10,903 nucleotides of DNA, from positions 1-10,903 of the forward strand of contig JALOTU010000114.1 in the NCBI GenBank assembly GCA_025457725.1, read 5' to 3'. Position numbers and translations under genes: made by a program. Of this stretch, positions 8,506 to 10,903 are shown piece by piece (within the stretch, counting starts at the first letter, position 1; every line of letters begins with the position of its first letter). The stretch comes from Verrucomicrobiota bacterium (lineage in GTDB: Bacteria; Verrucomicrobiota; Verrucomicrobiia; Limisphaerales; DSYF01). The notes under the pieces are model-generated. The model was not told the DNA's origin and made no database searches. It worked only from the letters and a program-made list of their open reading frames with translations.

Positions 8506-8540
8506 GGGCGGGTCCGCTTGAGAAAGACGAAAGTTTTTTG

Positions 8541-8735
8541 AACAAAACCCTGCCGGGTAGCATCTCAATGACAGATGATTTCGCTGTTCGTTAGGGTTGG
8601 CAGAGAGGTTTTGCTTGCAATGCGGTTAGAACAGCGACCTACCAAGTTGGCCGCATTGCACTTCTGAGCGTCGGGGACGACGGCGTATAAACCTCATCGT
8701 CCTGAAAGGCCGGACACATGTCCGGCCTTTTGCTT
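8541..8735 (+). ncRNA. Candidate structured RNA (sRNA or accA leader), family not recognised
   Basis: Complementary segments found by eye are: CAAAACC 8543-8549 with GGTTTTG 8607-8613, continued by CTGCC 8550-8554 with GGCAG 8599-8603 (3-nt bulge 8604-8606); hairpin CATCT 8561-8565 with AGATG 8573-8577; stem TGCAATGCGG 8616-8625 with CCGCATTGCA 8651-8660; and TCGCTGTTC 8581-8589 with GAACAGCGA 8629-8637. The last pairing joins the internal loop of the first domain to the 25-nt loop of the second, a pseudoknot or kissing contact compatible with all the others. Hairpin GGACGA 8675-8680 with TCGTCC 8697-8702 and the terminator at 8705-8731 follow. It lies between pgl and accA in a stretch with no protein-coding character. 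It lacks the features of 6S, tmRNA, RNase P or SRP RNA. The 5' end is uncertain: only a weak TTGAGA (8518-8523) with a poor -10 was seen upstream. Confidence 0.5.
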
Positions 8736-8736
8736 T
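8705..8736 (+). terminator. Strong rho-independent terminator upstream of accA
   Basis: AAAGGCCGGACA (8705-8716) and TGTCCGGCCTTT (8719-8730) are perfectly complementary. This gives a 12-bp stem, or 11 bp with a four-base loop, followed by T, G, C and TTT. The T-rich side is better on the + strand, although the A-rich 5' arm would allow some function on the other strand. It ends 48 bp before the accA start. It therefore either ends the structured RNA/zwf-pgl transcript, or acts as a conditional attenuator for accA. Confidence 0.8.
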
Positions 8737-8784
8737 ATGAGTTCCGCGTTGCCTGTCTGTGCGTGGCTGGCTAGGCTGGGGCCG

Positions 8785-9798
8785 ATGAAACATGTTCTCG
8801 ACTTCGAGAAGCCGATCGTCGAGCTCCAGCACAAACTCGCCGAATTGCGCAAGCATCCCGAGAGGCATCTGCCGGACCTGAGCATTGACGAGGAGATTTC
8901 CCTGATCGAGACGAAGCTGCAGGAAACCCGGCGTCAAGTTTTCAGCAATCTCACGGCCTGGCAGCGGGTCCAACTGGCACGTCACCCCAAACGACCCTAT
9001 TCCATGGATTATTTGCGGCTGGCTTTTGACGAGTTTCAGGAGTTGCACGGCGATCGGCTGTTCTCGGATGACCGGGCGATGGTGGTCGGATTGGCGATGA
9101 TTGGCGGGCATCGGTGCGTTGCCATTTGCACGCAAAAGGGCCGGGACACCAAGGAGAACATCCTGCGCAACTTCGGTTCGGCACACCCCGAAGGGTATCG
9201 AAAAGCGCTCCGCATCATGCGGTTGGCCGACAAGTTCAGTCTGCCGATCATCACCCTGATTGACACGGCGGGCGCTTATCCCGGCATTGGGGCTGAGGAG
9301 CGCCATATTGCGGAAGCCATCGCGGTGAACCTCCGGGAGATGACCCTGCTCAGGGTGCCCATCATTGCGGCGGTGATTGGCGAAGGCGGTTCCGGGGGGG
9401 CGTTGGGGATTGGTGTGGCGGACAAGGTTCTGATCATGGAGAACGCCTATTATTCGGTCATCAGCCCGGAGGGATGTGCCGCGATTCTCTGGAAGGACCG
9501 GGCGGCTGCCAGCAAGGCGGCGGAGGCGCTCAAAATCACCGCCAATCATCTGCTCGAGCTTGGGTTGGTGGATGACATTGTTCCGGAACCACTGGGTGGC
9601 GCGCACACGGATCCCGAGGCCACCAGTTCCAACCTCCGCGAGCATCTCATCAACACGCTGGAGGAACTCGAGGCGCTTTCCCTGGAGGAACTGCTCAAAC
9701 GCCGATACGAGAAGTATCGGGCTCACGGCCAGTTCAGTGAAGGCGCCGCTTCGGCGGCGGATCCGGAAGCGCTTTCTGCGACCAACGGGCGGCCCTGA
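8785..9798 (+). CDS. accA: Acetyl-CoA carboxylase carboxyltransferase subunit alpha
   Basis: Together with AccD this forms the carboxyltransferase that moves the carboxyl group from biotin (on AccB) to acetyl-CoA, making malonyl-CoA for fatty acid synthesis in the cytoplasm. The 337-residue length is close to that of E. coli AccA. The N terminus MKHVLDFEKPIVELQHKL matches the helical family start. Core motifs are present: DTAGAYPG at 160-167, GEGGSGGALG at 199-208 (oxyanion/CoA region) and S227-P-E-G-C. The frame is open to ATG 8737, but that start lies only 6 nt after the terminator hairpin and adds 16 residues unlike the family, so ATG 8785 is preferred. No good ribosome binding site is seen. 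accD, accB and accC are not in the window. The holin-like gene follows after 3 bp and is probably co-transcribed. Confidence 0.98.
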   Translation: MKHVLDFEKPIVELQHKLAELRKHPERHLPDLSIDEEISLIETKLQETRRQVFSNLTAWQRVQLARHPKRPYSMDYLRLAFDEFQELHGDRLFSDDRAMVVGLAMIGGHRCVAICTQKGRDTKENILRNFGSAHPEGYRKALRIMRLADKFSLPIITLIDTAGAYPGIGAEERHIAEAIAVNLREMTLLRVPIIAAVIGEGGSGGALGIGVADKVLIMENAYYSVISPEGCAAILWKDRAAASKAAEALKITANHLLELGLVDDIVPEPLGGAHTDPEATSSNLREHLINTLEELEALSLEELLKRRYEKYRAHGQFSEGAASAADPEALSATNGRP

Positions 9799-9801
9799 CC
9801 C

Positions 9802-10236
9802 ATGAAGCCCGGCGCGGTCAGGTTTTTACAGAACTGGCTCGTCAACACCTTCGGAGTGTTGGTGGCCGTGTTTCTGTTGCCGGGGGTGGAGTGCGGAAGC
9901 TTCGGCCAGTTGATTCTGGCCTCCCTGTTGTTGGGGGTTCTGAACGCGAGCGTCCGCCCCTTCCTCCTCTTCGTCGCGCTGCCCCTCCTGGTCATGACCC
10001 TCGGCCTCTTCCTGATCGTGATCAACGCCCTTCTCCTCTATTTCGTGGCCTGGATGGTGCCGGCCTTTGAGATCAAGTCCTTTGCCTGGGCCCTGCTGGG
10101 GGCCTTTATCATCGGATTGGTTTCCCTCCTGACCAACGGATTGATTGGATCCCGGCAGGTGCGGATCCAGGTGCGCCGTCAATCCCCGCCCCCATCCAAG
10201 GATGACGGGGACGATGGTCCGGTTATTGACGTGTAG
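9802..10236 (+). CDS. Four-helix membrane protein, phage_holin_4_2 / DUF360 family
   Basis: This encodes 144 residues that are almost entirely hydrophobic for the first ~116. Probable membrane segments are near 9-28, 34-50, 54-84 (long, perhaps two closely packed spans) and 93-116. The family-like pattern of L-N followed by R-P (46-53), then L-P and T-L-G-L-F-L-I-V-I-N-A-L, is clear. A hydrophilic, Asp/Gly-rich tail of about 28 residues follows, probably cytoplasmic. Despite the family name, these are widespread chromosomal proteins of unknown role, and no phage gene is nearby. The start lies 3 bp after the accA stop with no distinct ribosome binding site, pointing to coupling with accA. The last 58 bp overlap the 3' end of trmB on the other strand. 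Confidence 0.88.
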   Translation: MKPGAVRFLQNWLVNTFGVLVAVFLLPGVECGSFGQLILASLLLGVLNASVRPFLLFVALPLLVMTLGLFLIVINALLLYFVAWMVPAFEIKSFAWALLGAFIIGLVSLLTNGLIGSRQVRIQVRRQSPPPSKDDGDDGPVIDV

Positions 10237-10838
10237 CTGGCGCGGTGTGTTCGTTTTCCTTCGGCCACAAAATCCTTCTCAAAATCCGTCACCAGCGCCG
10301 CCAGTTCTCCCGGGGTTTCCCCCCGGACAAAGGCCTGGGTCCGGTCGAAGACCTCCTGCATCTGCCGGAAATAGTCGGTGTCGTCCGTTCGAAGGTGCAC
10401 CTGGCCGCCCGGTTTGAGTGCCAGCGCCGCCAGCGCGGGGAAGCGATCGTTGATCAGACGATGTTTCCGGTGCTTCTTCTTGGGCCAGGGGTCGGGGAAG
10501 TAGATGTGCAGAACCTCGGCTGAGTGAGGGGGTAGGAGATGTTCGAGGAAGTAGCTGCACTCGATGCGCACACCCCGGAGATTCCGCAGTCCAAGTCGGC
10601 GTCCCTTGCGATCCAGCTTGCGGATTCGTCCCAGCAATCGCTCCACACCGATAAAATTTCGGTCCGGATGCCGTGCGGCATAGGCCAGGAGGAAGGATCC
10701 ATCGCCGCTGCCCAGCTCCACTTCCAATGGCTGGGGAACGGGGAACAGATCGGACAGGAGAATCCGTTCAAGGATGGAAGGCAGGGTGTAAACCAGATTC
10801 TCCGCGGGGACGGGGGGATTGGCTGAGGCCGGCTGCAT
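10179..10838 (-). CDS. trmB: tRNA (guanine-N7-)-methyltransferase
   Basis: This transfers a methyl group from S-adenosylmethionine to N7 of G46 in the variable loop of tRNAs. The product is 219 residues from ATG 10838. The SAM-binding motif I is PLEVELGSGDGSFL (37-50), with NFIGVER at 61-67. The TrmB signature IYFPDPWPKKKHRKHR is at 112-127, L-R-T-D-D at 149-153, and the C-terminal T-D-F-E-x-x-F-x-x-x-G motif at 184-194. The frame extends to a TTG at 10874 (231 residues) with a weak AGG upstream, so the start is uncertain. No clear promoter was seen in the remaining 65 bp to the window edge. After the normal family end the protein carries a Ser/Gly/Asp-rich tail of about 15 residues, encoded opposite the holin-like gene. 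Confidence 0.96.
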   Translation of the reverse strand: MQPASANPPVPAENLVYTLPSILERILLSDLFPVPQPLEVELGSGDGSFLLAYAARHPDRNFIGVERLLGRIRKLDRKGRRLGLRNLRGVRIECSYFLEHLLPPHSAEVLHIYFPDPWPKKKHRKHRLINDRFPALAALALKPGGQVHLRTDDTDYFRQMQEVFDRTQAFVRGETPGELAALVTDFEKDFVAEGKRTHRASYTSITGPSSPSSLDGGGD

Positions 10839-10903
10839 CGATGGAAACTGATGCCAACCGTCCGCCGGAGGCAAGGCAAACCTGTGTTCGGAGGCGTTGC
10901 GGG

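Noticed and set aside
8568..8594. Eight-codon open frame (MTDDFAVR) inside the candidate RNA, overlapping one arm of the 9-bp pairing
   Set aside because: It could be a leader peptide, but it is very short, lacks a ribosome binding site and has no run of regulatory codons; chance is the simpler explanation.
8541..8735. Identity as 6S RNA, tmRNA, SRP RNA or RNase P RNA
   Set aside because: There is no long end-to-end hairpin with a central bubble (6S), no tRNA-like ends or tag frame (tmRNA), no GGAA-loop SRP domain, and none of the conserved RNase P core sequences that I know.
9802..10236. Prophage remnant suggested by the holin-family name
   Set aside because: No phage genes, integrase or attachment repeats lie nearby, and this family is commonly chromosomal and coupled to housekeeping genes.

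Overview
The window reads as a stretch of a high-GC bacterial chromosome, most likely from the Verrucomicrobiota (Limisphaerales/Pedosphaera-like). That placement is an inference. It rests on a secreted propeller protein built from 'G-T-N-W' blades with a C-terminal domain ending in 'EFYRTEL', and on a large secreted PQQ-type propeller; both are styles I associate with that phylum. No ribosomal RNA, transposase, phage module or CRISPR array was seen. Most genes are ordinary housekeeping genes.

Layout. Positions 1-93 hold the 3' end of an unidentified gene, followed by a convincing intrinsic terminator (123-162). Next comes a secreted ~738-residue Ycf48/BNR-type propeller protein (213-2429, +). 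It converges on an 871-residue secreted PQQ-repeat protein (5254-2639, -). A 373-bp gap with no gene separates that gene from a divergent stand-alone response-regulator receiver domain (5628-6041, +). Then follow zwf (6158-7732) and pgl (7735-8505), which sit 2 bp apart and encode the first two steps of the oxidative pentose phosphate pathway. After a 279-bp gap comes accA (8785-9798), the acetyl-CoA carboxylase carboxyltransferase alpha subunit, and 3 bp later a small four-helix membrane protein of the phage_holin_4_2/DUF360 type (9802-10236). trmB (tRNA m7G46 methyltransferase) lies on the opposite strand (10838-10179), and its 3' end overlaps that of the membrane-protein gene by 58 bp.

The most interesting element is the pgl-accA gap. 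It holds several mutually compatible complementary segments: a 7+5 bp bulged stem, a 5-bp hairpin, a perfect 10-bp stem, and a perfect 9-bp pairing that crosses the others as a pseudoknot or kissing interaction. A further 6-bp hairpin and a strong 12-bp intrinsic terminator follow. This looks like a compact structured RNA of roughly 190 nt, either a free small RNA or a cis-regulator of accA. I could not match it to 6S, tmRNA, RNase P, SRP RNA or any riboswitch I know. All base pairing was found by eye; no folding or covariation calculation was run.
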